DNA of 64,000 nucleotides from Piromyces finnis (GCA_002104945.1 MCFH01000005.1:186001-250000); one strand, 5' to 3'; counted from the first letter of the stretch, positions 49,618 through 58,908 are shown. The notes: generated by a model from the sequence alone, not told the origin. Numbers and translations are program-made.

Positions 49618-52600
49618 ATGAAGAACACTATTATTGGGACTTTATTATTATTAGCAGCTACAGCTTCAAAAGCAGCTAATCCATATCTTGTTTGCGGTTC
49701 CGAAGATTTCAATTGTAAGCAACAACAAGCAAGTAAATGTCAAGAAGCTGCTAATGCTTGCTGGCAAAAGCCATGGAGTGAAAATATTCAACAAGAGTGC
49801 AATACTTTAAATGGCTACTGTAGCGAAATCTGGTCCTATCAAGGTCCAGCAAATGTTGTTAGTCCAACAACTACTAAGGTTATAACAATAACAACTAACA
49901 ATGCTAAGACTCTCCCAGTCACTTCTGCTGGTAAGACTCTCCCAGTCACTTCTGCTGGTAAGACTCTTCCAGTCACTTCCTCTGGTAAGACTCTCCCAGT
50001 CACTTCCTCTGGTAAGACTCTTCCAGTCACTTCCTCTGGTAAGACTCTCCCAGTCACTTCCTCTGGTAAGACTCTCCCAGTCACTTCCTCTGGTAAGACT
50101 CTCCCAGTCACTTCCTCTGGTAAGACTCTCCCAGTCACTTCCTCTGGTAAGACTCTCCCAGTCACTTCCTCTGGTAAGACTCTCCCAGTCACTTCCTCTG
50201 GTAAGACTCTCCCAGTCACTTCCTCTGGTAAGACTCTTCCAGTTACTTCCTCTGGTAAGACTCTCCCAGTCACTTCTGCTGGTAAGACTCTCCCAGTCAC
50301 TTCTGCTGGTAAGACCCTTCCAGTCACTTCTGCTGGTAAGACCCTTCCAGTCACTTCTGCTGGTAAGACCCTTCCAGTCACTTCTGCTGGTAAGACCCTT
50401 CCAGTCACTTCTGCTGGTAAGACCCTTCCAGTCACTTCTGCTGGTAAGACCCTTCCAGTCACTTCTGCTGGTAAGACCCTTCCAGTCACTTCTGCTGGTA
50501 AGACCCTTCCAGTCACTTCTGCTGGTAAGACCCTCCCAGTCACTTCCTCTGGTAAGACCCTCCCAGTCACTTCCTCTGGTAAGACCCTCCCAGTCACTTC
50601 CTCTGGTAAGACCCTCCCAGTCACTTCCTCTGGTAAGACTCTCCCAGTCACTTCCTCTGGTAAGACTCTCCCAGTCACTTCCTCTGGTAAGACTCTCCCA
50701 GTCACTTCCTCTGGTAAGACTCTCCCAGTCACTTCCTCTGGTAAGACTCTCCCAGTCACTTCTGCTGGTAAGACCCTTCCAGTCACTTCTGCTGGTAAGA
50801 CCCTTCCAGTCACTTCTGCTGGTAAGACCCTTCCAGTCACTTCTGCTGGTAAGACTCTCCCAGTCACTTCCTCTGGTAAGACTCTCCCAGTCACTTCCTC
50901 TGGTAAGACTCTCCCAGTCACTTCCTCTGGTAAGACTCTCCCAGTCACTTCCTCTGGTAAGACTCTCCCAGTCACTTCCTCTGGTAAGACTCTCCCAGTC
51001 ACTTCCTCTGGTAAGACTCTTCCAGTTACTTCCTCTGGTAAGACTCTCCCAGTCACTTCTGCTGGTAAGACCCTTCCAGTCACTTCTGCTGGTAAGACCC
51101 TTCCAGTCACTTCTGCTGGTAAGACCCTTCCAGTCACTTCTGCTGGTAAGACTCTTCCAGTTACTTCCTCTGGTAAGACTCTTCCAGTTACTTCCTCTGG
51201 TAAGACTCTCCCAGTCACTTCCTCTGGTAAGACTCTCCCAGTCACTTCCTCTGGTAAGACTCTCCCAGTCACTTCCTCTGGTAAGACTCTTCCAGTCACT
51301 TCCTCTGGTAAGACTCTTCCAGTCACTTCCTCTGGTAAGACTCTCCCAGTCACTTCCTCTGGTAAGACTCTCCCAGTCACTTCCTCTGGTAAGACTCTTC
51401 CAGTTACTTCCTCTGGTAAGACCCTTCCAGTCACTTCTGCTGGTAAGACCCTTCCAGTCACTTCTGCTGGTAAGACCCTTCCAGTCACTTCTGCTGCTAA
51501 GACCCTTCCAGTCACTTCTGCTGGTAAGACCCTTCCAGTCACTTCTGCTGGTAAGACTCTCCCAGTCACTTCCTCTGGTAAGACCCTTCCAGTCACTTCT
51601 GCTGGTAAGACTCTCCCAGTCACTTCCTCTGGTAAGACTCTCCCAGTCACTTCCTCTGGTAAGACTCTCCCAGTCACTTCTGCTGGTAAGACTCTTCCAG
51701 TCACTTCCTCTGGTAAGACTCTCCCAGTCACTTCCTCTGGTAAGACTCTCCCAGTCACTTCCTCTGGTAAGACTCTCCCAGTCACTTCCTCTGGTAAGAC
51801 TCTCCCAGTCACTTCTGCTGGTAAGACTCTCCCAGTCACTTCTGCTGGTAAGACTCTCCCAGTCACTTCTGCTGGTAAGACTCTCCCAGTCACTTCTGCT
51901 GGTAAGACTCTCCCAGTCACTTCTGCTGGTAAGACTCTCCCAGTCACTTCTGCTGGTAAGACTCTCCCAGTCACTTCTGCTGGTAAGACTCTCCCAGTCA
52001 CTTCTGCTGGTAAGACTCTCCCAGTCACTTCTGCTGGTAAGACTCTCCCAGTCACTTCTGCTGGTAAGACTCTCCCAGTCACTTCTGCTGGTAAGACTCT
52101 CCCAGTCACTTCTGCTGGTAAGACTCTCCCAGTCACTTCTGCTGGTAAGACTCTCCCAGTCACTTCTGCTTCTGCTGGTAAGACTCTCCCAGTCACTTCT
52201 GCTGGTAAGACTCTCCCAGTCACTTCTGCTGGTAAGACTCTCCCAGTCACTTCTGCTGGTAAGACTCTCCCAGTCACTTCTGCTGGTAAGACTCTCCCAG
52301 TCACTTCTGCTGGTAAGACTCTCCCAGTCACTTCTGCTGCTAAGACCCTTCCAGTCACTTCTGCTGCTAAGACCCTTCCAGTCACTTCTGCTGCTAAGAC
52401 CCTTCCAGTCACTTCTGCTGCTAAGACCCTTCCAGTCACTTCCTCTGGTAAGACCCTTCCAGTCACTTCTGCTGCTAAGACAGTTCCAAGTTCAACTAGA
52501 ACTACTCAAGTAAACCCACAACCAACCAATCAAGTAAATGACTACTTAAGTTGTGATTCACAAGATTGGAGTTGTAAGACTAAGAAATCTGATGAATGTT

Positions 52601-52698
52601 ACGCCGCTGCTTCTGCTTGCTGGTCCAAGCCATACTCAGCTAGTCAAAACGAAGAATGTAATGCAATTAGTTCTATTTGTCAAAAGATTTGGAATTAA
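49618..52698 (+). CDS. secreted repetitive protein: Cys6 module, 95 nine-residue repeats, Cys6 module
   Basis: Single exon, 1026 aa, family not recognised. Signal peptide (MKNTIIGTLLLLAATASKA). An N-terminal module (residues 23-75) has six cysteines spaced C-x6-C-x7-C-x6-C-x12-C-x6-C. Exactly 95 tandem units of KTLPVTS plus SG, AG or AA follow (49906-52476), with one extra Ser-Ala pair (SASAG) at about 52170. A C-terminal module has the identical six-cysteine spacing and the same W-x-KP and I-W landmarks. The repeats are rich in Ser, Thr, Pro and Lys, so O-glycosylation and an extended surface or extracellular stalk are plausible. There is no GPI tail and no known catalytic domain. Codons use AAG, GTC, TCC and CCA far more than the neighbours, which suggests high expression. 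Function is unknown; a wall, adhesin or cross-linking protein is inference. Confidence 0.9.
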   Translation: MKNTIIGTLLLLAATASKAANPYLVCGSEDFNCKQQQASKCQEAANACWQKPWSENIQQECNTLNGYCSEIWSYQGPANVVSPTTTKVITITTNNAKTLPVTSAGKTLPVTSAGKTLPVTSSGKTLPVTSSGKTLPVTSSGKTLPVTSSGKTLPVTSSGKTLPVTSSGKTLPVTSSGKTLPVTSSGKTLPVTSSGKTLPVTSSGKTLPVTSSGKTLPVTSAGKTLPVTSAGKTLPVTSAGKTLPVTSAGKTLPVTSAGKTLPVTSAGKTLPVTSAGKTLPVTSAGKTLPVTSAGKTLPVTSAGKTLPVTSSGKTLPVTSSGKTLPVTSSGKTLPVTSSGKTLPVTSSGKTLPVTSSGKTLPVTSSGKTLPVTSSGKTLPVTSAGKTLPVTSAGKTLPVTSAGKTLPVTSAGKTLPVTSSGKTLPVTSSGKTLPVTSSGKTLPVTSSGKTLPVTSSGKTLPVTSSGKTLPVTSSGKTLPVTSAGKTLPVTSAGKTLPVTSAGKTLPVTSAGKTLPVTSSGKTLPVTSSGKTLPVTSSGKTLPVTSSGKTLPVTSSGKTLPVTSSGKTLPVTSSGKTLPVTSSGKTLPVTSSGKTLPVTSSGKTLPVTSAGKTLPVTSAGKTLPVTSAAKTLPVTSAGKTLPVTSAGKTLPVTSSGKTLPVTSAGKTLPVTSSGKTLPVTSSGKTLPVTSAGKTLPVTSSGKTLPVTSSGKTLPVTSSGKTLPVTSSGKTLPVTSAGKTLPVTSAGKTLPVTSAGKTLPVTSAGKTLPVTSAGKTLPVTSAGKTLPVTSAGKTLPVTSAGKTLPVTSAGKTLPVTSAGKTLPVTSAGKTLPVTSAGKTLPVTSAGKTLPVTSASAGKTLPVTSAGKTLPVTSAGKTLPVTSAGKTLPVTSAGKTLPVTSAGKTLPVTSAAKTLPVTSAAKTLPVTSAAKTLPVTSAAKTLPVTSSGKTLPVTSAAKTVPSSTRTTQVNPQPTNQVNDYLSCDSQDWSCKTKKSDECYAAASACWSKPYSASQNEECNAISSICQKIWN
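49906..52476 (+). repeat. 27-bp coding minisatellite, 95 units
   Basis: The unit is AAGACTCTCCCAGTCACTTC plus seven more bases, in three main variants: TCCTCTGGT endings (Ser-Gly), TCTGCTGGT endings (Ala-Gly) with CTC or CTT leucine, and rare TCTGCTGCT. (52476-49906+1-6)/27 = 95. Variants occur in blocks instead of at random. Confidence 0.95.
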
Positions 52699-53126
52699 AA
52701 ATATGTTTGAATTTATTTTAAATACATAATTAATTTAAGAACTCAATAATTAATATTTGAATAATGAAAATTCAAGAAAAAAAAAAAGCATAAAAATTAT
52801 GTTATGTTAAATAATGTAATTTAATGCTTTATTTATAGAAAAGTTCGTTTATTAATATTATATATTATATAAATATATAATAAATTTAATGCTTTATTTA
52901 TAGAAAAGTTCGTTTATTAATATTATATATTATATAAATATATAATAAATTATAAAAATTATTTATAAATAAAATCTACATTTAAAATTAAAAACAGCAA
53001 AATAAATAGCTAATAACATTTTATTAAAAAATAATAGAAATAAAAGTAAAAATAAAAAAAAAAAAAAATGAAATAAAAAAATAAAATAAAATTAAGAGAT
53101 TTATTGTTGGATTTTATTTATTATTA
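52699..53126. other. intergenic region with a 65-bp tandem duplication
   Basis: 3' flank of the repeat-protein gene. It contains the perfect 65-bp duplication listed separately, then A-rich sequence up to the first LINE fragment. No gene. Confidence 0.7.
52819..52948 (+). repeat. perfect 65-bp tandem duplication
   Basis: The segment starting TTTAATGCTTTATTTATAG occurs twice in direct succession (period 65) about 120 bp past the repeat-protein stop. Both copies appear identical, suggesting a recent event. Confidence 0.9.
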
Positions 53127-53379
53127 TTAATTGCAAGTGTGGTGTTCAAAGTATTAAACATTGGTTATTAGATTGTCCAACATTTAGAGATATCCGTATT
53201 AAACATTATGATTCTATAGTCCAGCTATTAAATTTTTTCAGTCAACGCAACCAATGGAGATCATAATTTTGTTCCATGACAAAATTTTGATCTTTGGCTC
53301 GGTGTCCCATTGAAAGTCAAATACAATTATTATACTTTAGTATAATAGTGGCTTTCTTACTTTAATTAAATTTTATTCT
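53127..53379 (+). mobile_element. LINE 3' fragment with an internal deletion
   Basis: It matches the C-terminal coding part and 3' UTR of the LINE at 55027-59685. It starts at CGVQSIKHWLLDCPTF, with the zinc-knuckle frame intact, and runs to FFSQRN. It then jumps to the AACCAATGGAGATCATAATT end of the coding region and on into the 3' UTR stem-loop (53329-53346). About 570 bp are missing at the junction. Confidence 0.8.
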
Positions 53380-53397
53380 TAAATTATTCAACCATAT

Positions 53398-53410
53398 TTG
53401 GGATGGAGAT
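53398..53410 (+). repeat. 13-bp target-site duplication, left copy
   Basis: TTGGGATGGAGAT, repeated exactly at 54193-54205 directly after the poly(A) tail. Confidence 0.85.
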
Positions 53411-54138
53411 AATAGTAGTAATAACAATAGTAATAGTAACAATAGTAATAGTAACAATAGTAATAATAACAATAATAGAAATAATAATATTAGTAATGAT
53501 AGCAATAGTGAAGATAATAATTCTAATTTAGATAGTAATTTAGTTAATGATAGTAATAGTTCTAATAATCCGGTGAATATTAATGTGTATGATTATTCTA
53601 GTGTGTGCAGTAAAATATTTAAATTCCTTCTTGGGGGAAGAAGTTTTAACAATATTAATTACAATTCAAGGGAATGGAAAGAACTTTGTAAGCGTCAGAT
53701 TCAATCTGGTACTAATGAAGGAGCACCATTCTTGACGGTAACCGCGGAACTTCTAACCAAAATCATGCCTTTTGCTATTGGCCAGCAATGGTCAATGTTC
53801 AAAAGGTTTGAAGCAACATCCAAGAGCGTCAATGCTGAAGAAACAGTAAGACAGGCCAGGAGGGCCAGCGCAACCAATGGAGATCATAATTTTGTTCCAT
53901 GACAAAATTTTGGTCTTTGGCTCGGTGTCCCATTGGAAGTCAAATACAATTATTATACTTTAGTATGATAGTGGCTTTCTTACTTTAATTAAAATTACTA
54001 GAATACATTATACCCAATTTTTATTCATTTGTGTTTATTTAAACATATTTTTTTTTTATTTTTATTTATTTTTAATTTTTTATTACATGTATTATAATTT
54101 TAATTAAATTAATAATAAAGTTTAAAATATTTGATGCC

Positions 54139-54192
<54 letters not shown>
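53411..54192 (+). mobile_element. 5'-truncated LINE insertion with poly(A) tail
   Basis: It begins inside the Asn-rich linker of the LINE's C-terminal region. It carries the conserved C-terminal coding block (VCSKIFKFLLGGRSF to NGDHNFVP, stop at 53902), then the 3' UTR with stem-loop at 53952-53969. It ends with AATAAAG, TTGATGCCGTT and about 51 A residues (54142-54192). Identical 13-bp sequences flank it. The coding part is a fragment, not an independent gene. Confidence 0.9.
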
Positions 54193-54195
<3 letters not shown>

Positions 54196-54205
54196 GGATG
54201 GAGAT
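54193..54205 (+). repeat. 13-bp target-site duplication, right copy
   Basis: TTGGGATGGAGAT, identical to 53398-53410. Confidence 0.85.
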
Positions 54206-54265
54206 TTCCCCAACTCATGGAATGAATCCAGTATTGTTTCCATTCCTAAGAAGGGAGATTTCCCT

Positions 54266-55026
54266 CTTGGGAACGTGCCTTCATTTATTTAATAAATGTA
54301 GTTTCTCAAGGGGGTCTACTCATGCTCATGGTACTGAGAGAGTAGAAAGAATTAAATCCAAGTATTGCGCAATGGATGCTTGGTTAGTCTTTAAGGGAAA
54401 ATTATTAGGACTAAGCTCATGGTACTGAGCGATTAAAAAACATTTTATTCATCGAATTTGAGTATTTGATGAATAAGTTGAATGTTTGATATTCAGGTAA
54501 GTTTGTATAGTATTTAATTAGAAGAGTAATACATTTTGTTGCTGTATTTTTTCTTTTATTCATGTATTCATGTAGTACTACTCTTCTCTTGTAAGAATCC
54601 AATGTAGTCAACTTTAGCATTTGCATTGTATTTTTATATTCATGTAGCTATTGTTGTATTGTTTCTTGTAAGAGACTGATTCACTCTACATCATGTAAAA
54701 ATACTATTCACAAGCTTTCTGGTGTCGACATTCTTGATTCAAATTTTTACAAATTTAAATATTTAATGAAAAGTAAAGTCAAACAAGTTTAGTGTCAAAA
54801 AGCGATTCGAATTTACTAACAACAAAACAAAACTAGAATTTTTAAAGAAAATTTACAACTAGAATTCAAAAAAAAGAAACTTTAAACAAAGCATCGTAAC
54901 AATTTTTGTACTATCCAGTACTTTTAAGAAGAGAGAGAGAGACAGATTTTTTTCCATATACGTTAATTTGTAATTTTTATTAGTATTTATTTTATATTCA
55001 ATATTTTTTAATTAGAATTTATTATC
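54266..55026. other. mixed mobile-element debris and LINE 5' flank
   Basis: From 54266 the LINE match stops and a different, relatively GC-rich stretch follows to about 54430. It contains a 15-bp direct repeat (GCTCATGGTACTGAG at 54324-54338 and 54415-54429). The rest, up to the LINE ORF at 55027, may include the element's 5' UTR (purine run GAGAGAGAGACAG near 54932), but the boundary is not visible. No intact gene. Confidence 0.5.
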
Positions 55027-58000
55027 ATGTCAGTCCTTTATATTAAAGATAAGAATTATATCAGACGTGGTACCCGGTCTTATGGTATCCCCTTAGATGA
55101 TATTCGCTCCTTCTTTATCCGTGGTATTCGATCATGGTCAGTAAATATGCTATGGGAAAAACTCGAGGTTATTCTAGAAGATAAATTTAATTCAGTTATT
55201 AGTGTTAAATATTTTCAAACTTTCAATGATCACTTTTTCTTAGTCAAGGTTCATGGTTCATCAAAAGATTGTATTAAAATCTTACACATGTTAAAGAAGA
55301 AACTTTCAGTTACCTCAATTTCCTTTTCAGCTCGTAGTAGAAGGAATCACAAATACACTTTTTCCACTCTCAAATGTAAAATTTTAGTTTCTAATAAACA
55401 TCAACATTCTATTCAACAATCATTTCAACAATCAGTTCAACAATCTCATCAACAATCCGATCTTCAACAAGATCTTCAACAAGATCTTCAACAAGTTTCC
55501 CATCATGAAAATATTCCAGATCTACAGCAAACACAATTTCAATCTCAACATTCAACAATTAATTCTAATAGTTCTATCAACTCTGATAACAGTTCAATAA
55601 TTAATAGTTCTTCAGTTTCACAGCCATCTAGTAATAGTTCTACTTATTCCTCTGATGCATCATCCATTAATAATGATGACTTTAATAATAGTAATAATAG
55701 CAACGATTCTTCCTCATCCTCATCCAACAAGCCTGATAACTTTTCTTTTTGTCTTAGTTGGAACACCAATGGGTGGAATCACGAAAAGAGAGATAGTATT
55801 AGCTATTTCACAGCTATTTTCAAACCATTATTTTTATGTTTCCAAGAAACTGGTAATGGTTCTGGATCGAATACAGATTATCCTTGTCGTGTTACTTTGC
55901 GAAACTATAGACACTTTTTCAAGAAAGCTGACGAATCAGTTCCTGGAATGAGAGGTTTATATTTAGGTTTTCACAATTCGTGTCAAGCCTCACTTGAAAA
56001 CTTCTCTGGAAAGTATATTATTTCTATTTATACTTTTAGTCTCTGGAATAGATTCAAATGCTCGATTGGAAATGTTTATATGCCTCATAGTCATCACAAC
56101 ATCTATGTTGATCATGCAAAGTTAGAAGTTCGCTTGTGGTTACAAACTCATTCATCCCATCCATCGATTCTTGTTGGTGATTTTAATATGTCTAAAGTAA
56201 AATTATCCAACTGGTTATCAACTAATGGATTAGGAGATTGGGAAATTCTTCCGCTTAGAGGGTCTACTATCTCTTGGACTCGAGGTGATCAATCTTCCGA
56301 CATTGACCATGCTCTTATCAATTCGAAGATGAAAGATCTTATTCACTCAGGATCATTTATAAATAATTTTTATCCTGTATCAGACCATAAGCCACTTCTT
56401 ATTAATGGTAAAATTATTCCTATGGAAGATTTTTCTAATGACTTTAATGTTCCTAAGAAAATTCTGAAATGGAATAGATTAAAATGTATTGAGGAAAAGG
56501 AATCTATTCTCAGTCATAATAAATTCCAAATACTTTCAGCAAAATTCAACGATCCTAATGTTTCTACAGATGAACTTTCCAAAGAGTTTACTTCAACTGC
56601 TTTTTCAATTGCAGACGAGCTCAGTATTACCTCAGCAAATAATGTTATAAAGTCTTCATTTCATATTTCACAACAAATTTTTAATCTTCAAAAAATCAAA
56701 ATGAAGTTGTATAAGAGATTTAAAAAAGAAAGGATTTATGATATAAATGAATTTATTAAAAGAATTAAAATCTACCGTAAGCTCATTGATTACATCCACA
56801 AAAGATGTAATGAATTTAGGAAGCAAGAATATCTTCATTGGATTAAAACAGGATGTGAGTATATGAAGAGTCATAATCCTAAGAAGGCCTGGAAATGGAT
56901 CAAGAAAACTGCAAAAATTGGAAAAGATTCTTTCTTTATTGCTCAACCAATTAAAAACAAAAACGGAGAATTAGTTGTTGCTACGGAAGAACAACTAGAA
57001 GTGTGGCATGATCATTTCGAAAACCTTGCATCAGATCCAAGTGGTGTAAGTCTTGATTTAGAGCATTGGTATGAAGAACCAACGAATAAATGTTTTTCAC
57101 TTCCTATGCTTGATGAGTGGGATATCAACCAAGATATTAGTATTGATGAAGTCAAGTCAGCTATCCTCTCTACTCCAAATTATAAAGCATCAGGTCCGGA
57201 TGGTATTCCAATTGAATTTTACAAAGCATTAATTCCATCAAGTAATGATTCTAATAATGCTACAGATAATAATTCTTCTAGTAATACCACTTCAGATAAT
57301 GATGCTCATGAGTTAAATTTTATTCTTAAATTATTCAACCGTATTTGGGATGGAGACTTCCCCAACTCATGGAATGAATCCAGTATTGTTTCTATTCCTA
57401 AGAAGGGAGATTTGACAGATTGTGATAACTATCGAGGTATATCACTTATCAATAATGGTATTAAGTTGATTTCCAAAATTGTCACCACTAGAATCTCAGA
57501 ATATGGTCTAAAGAATAATTTCATTAGACCTGAACAATTTGGTTTTCGAAAAAAGGAAGAAAGTATCAGTCTTTTCATTTCAATCCAAGAAATATGCCGT
57601 AGACGTCAATTAGATAATAAAGAGACATATTTGGCCTTTTTAGATCTCAGGAAAGCATACGATTCAGTCCCAATCGGTAATATTCTCCATAAATTAGATT
57701 GTTTAGGAATCCGAGGTAAGAGTTTACAATTTATCAAAAATTTATATTTAACATCTAAGGCTAATGTCAAATTAGATGGACAATTCTCGAAATCTTTTGA
57801 TGTGAAGAGAGGAGTCCGTCAAGGTTGCCCTCTTTCTCCTATTCTCTTTAATCTCTTTATTAATGATATATTTAAAGAGTGCGAAGATCTAGGAGTCAGT
57901 TTAGGTGACACTCGATGCTGTGGTGGACTTTTTGCAGATGATATAGTTATTTGTGCTCCAACAAGAGGATACTTAAAAAAGATGCTTAGAAGAGTTAATG

Positions 58001-58908
58001 AATGGGCCTTGTATAATGAAATGGAATTTGGTATCCAGAAATGTTCAACGATGGTGATTCGTCCTGAATCAATAGAAAATCAGAACAAGAGAGATCCAAC
58101 ATTTTACTTAGCAGGACAACCCATTGATTGTTATACTTATCTTGGTGTTCCATTTGATAAGAATTTGTCCCTTAAACCAGTAATTAAAGTTCTTAATAAC
58201 AAGGTTTTGAAAGGACTTTTTTCAGTCAGTAAATTCTTAAGAAATCCTAATATTCCTATTCCCTTCAAAAAACTAGTACTTAACTCTCAAGTGATTAGCA
58301 GAGTTTCATACTTTGCACCATTACTTGGATCCAACAAAGCTAGGTCTAGGATTGCTCAGAAGCATGTTAACAAAGGAATACGATGGATTGCCGGAGTTCA
58401 TAAAGCTGTATCGTTTATATCTTTATACTCTATCTCAAAAGATTTGAATATTCCTCCATTGTCAACCAAATGTGCTTTAGCTCAGGTTAGATGTTTTAAC
58501 AAATGGAAAAACTCAAATTGTATTATCTCATACCTTGTCAATTACATTCCTAAATTTAGAAAATACACGTGGTGCAAATCAAGTAGGACACTTGATAAAA
58601 AATTAAAGAAACATGGAGATGTTAAAGCAGTTAAAAACTTTTATTGGAAAGATCTCAAAGGGAATTCAATCAAAGCGCAATATTATGATGATAATAAATT
58701 TATTGAAACTAAAGATTTTATTAAATTATGTTATGAATACCCAGAGTTTGCCTATGGCTTCTACTGGCTATTGAAAACAAGAAGCGGATATAAGTTGGAT
58801 GCTAGAGTTGCCAAAGCTGCTAAATTTGTTGATCCAGTTTGTCCTAACTACTGTCCATGTTGCGAGTGTGGTGTTCAAAGTATTAAACATTGGTTATTTG
58901 GTTATTAG
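55027..58908 (+). CDS. LINE polyprotein: AP-type endonuclease and reverse transcriptase
   Basis: 1293 aa in one frame. The N-terminal region has a small globular-looking segment, then a Gln-rich run (about 125-160) and a Ser/Asn-rich linker. Endonuclease (about 235-455): SWNTNGW, CFQETG, NVYMPHSH, LVGDFNM, SDIDHAL and SDHKPL are all present, so catalytic residues look intact. Reverse transcriptase (about 700-1000): YKASGPDGIPIEF, NYRGISLI, AFLDLRKAYDSV (motif A, about residue 872), RQGCPLSPILFN (motif B) and LFADDIVI (motif C, D971/D972). The frame ends in a zinc knuckle C-x2-C-x6-H whose last Cys is lost, because an 8-bp duplication (58891-58906) leads straight to a TAG. It would transpose by target-primed reverse transcription if active. 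Confidence 0.88.
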   Translation: MSVLYIKDKNYIRRGTRSYGIPLDDIRSFFIRGIRSWSVNMLWEKLEVILEDKFNSVISVKYFQTFNDHFFLVKVHGSSKDCIKILHMLKKKLSVTSISFSARSRRNHKYTFSTLKCKILVSNKHQHSIQQSFQQSVQQSHQQSDLQQDLQQDLQQVSHHENIPDLQQTQFQSQHSTINSNSSINSDNSSIINSSSVSQPSSNSSTYSSDASSINNDDFNNSNNSNDSSSSSSNKPDNFSFCLSWNTNGWNHEKRDSISYFTAIFKPLFLCFQETGNGSGSNTDYPCRVTLRNYRHFFKKADESVPGMRGLYLGFHNSCQASLENFSGKYIISIYTFSLWNRFKCSIGNVYMPHSHHNIYVDHAKLEVRLWLQTHSSHPSILVGDFNMSKVKLSNWLSTNGLGDWEILPLRGSTISWTRGDQSSDIDHALINSKMKDLIHSGSFINNFYPVSDHKPLLINGKIIPMEDFSNDFNVPKKILKWNRLKCIEEKESILSHNKFQILSAKFNDPNVSTDELSKEFTSTAFSIADELSITSANNVIKSSFHISQQIFNLQKIKMKLYKRFKKERIYDINEFIKRIKIYRKLIDYIHKRCNEFRKQEYLHWIKTGCEYMKSHNPKKAWKWIKKTAKIGKDSFFIAQPIKNKNGELVVATEEQLEVWHDHFENLASDPSGVSLDLEHWYEEPTNKCFSLPMLDEWDINQDISIDEVKSAILSTPNYKASGPDGIPIEFYKALIPSSNDSNNATDNNSSSNTTSDNDAHELNFILKLFNRIWDGDFPNSWNESSIVSIPKKGDLTDCDNYRGISLINNGIKLISKIVTTRISEYGLKNNFIRPEQFGFRKKEESISLFISIQEICRRRQLDNKETYLAFLDLRKAYDSVPIGNILHKLDCLGIRGKSLQFIKNLYLTSKANVKLDGQFSKSFDVKRGVRQGCPLSPILFNLFINDIFKECEDLGVSLGDTRCCGGLFADDIVICAPTRGYLKKMLRRVNEWALYNEMEFGIQKCSTMVIRPESIENQNKRDPTFYLAGQPIDCYTYLGVPFDKNLSLKPVIKVLNNKVLKGLFSVSKFLRNPNIPIPFKKLVLNSQVISRVSYFAPLLGSNKARSRIAQKHVNKGIRWIAGVHKAVSFISLYSISKDLNIPPLSTKCALAQVRCFNKWKNSNCIISYLVNYIPKFRKYTWCKSSRTLDKKLKKHGDVKAVKNFYWKDLKGNSIKAQYYDDNKFIETKDFIKLCYEYPEFAYGFYWLLKTRSGYKLDARVAKAAKFVDPVCPNYCPCCECGVQSIKHWLFGY

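Larger units (their letters stand above)
53380..54265 (+). mobile_element. LINE reverse-transcriptase fragment, split by a later LINE insertion
   Basis: 53380-53410 plus 54206-54265 together match a continuous stretch of the RT region of the LINE at 55027 (FNRIWDGDFPNSWNESSIVS, near 57316-57412). The interval 53411-54192 is a separate insertion flanked by a 13-bp duplication. Confidence 0.8.

Noticed and set aside
49687-49845. Fungal cellulosome dockerin (CBM10-like) as identity of the Cys6 modules
   Set aside because: Cysteine spacing and the lack of the CWA...GYxCC type pattern do not fit dockerins of anaerobic fungi.
49906-52476. CRISPR-like array of short repeats
   Set aside because: There are no unique spacers; the units are contiguous and coding, and the host is eukaryotic.
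49839-52513. Very long open frames on the minus strand (TGRVLPAEV repeats) and in another + frame (RLSQSLPLV repeats) across the minisatellite
   Set aside because: A 27-bp unit is a multiple of three and lacks stop codons in several frames, so all stay open automatically. Only the KTLPVTS frame continues into a signal peptide and paired Cys modules.
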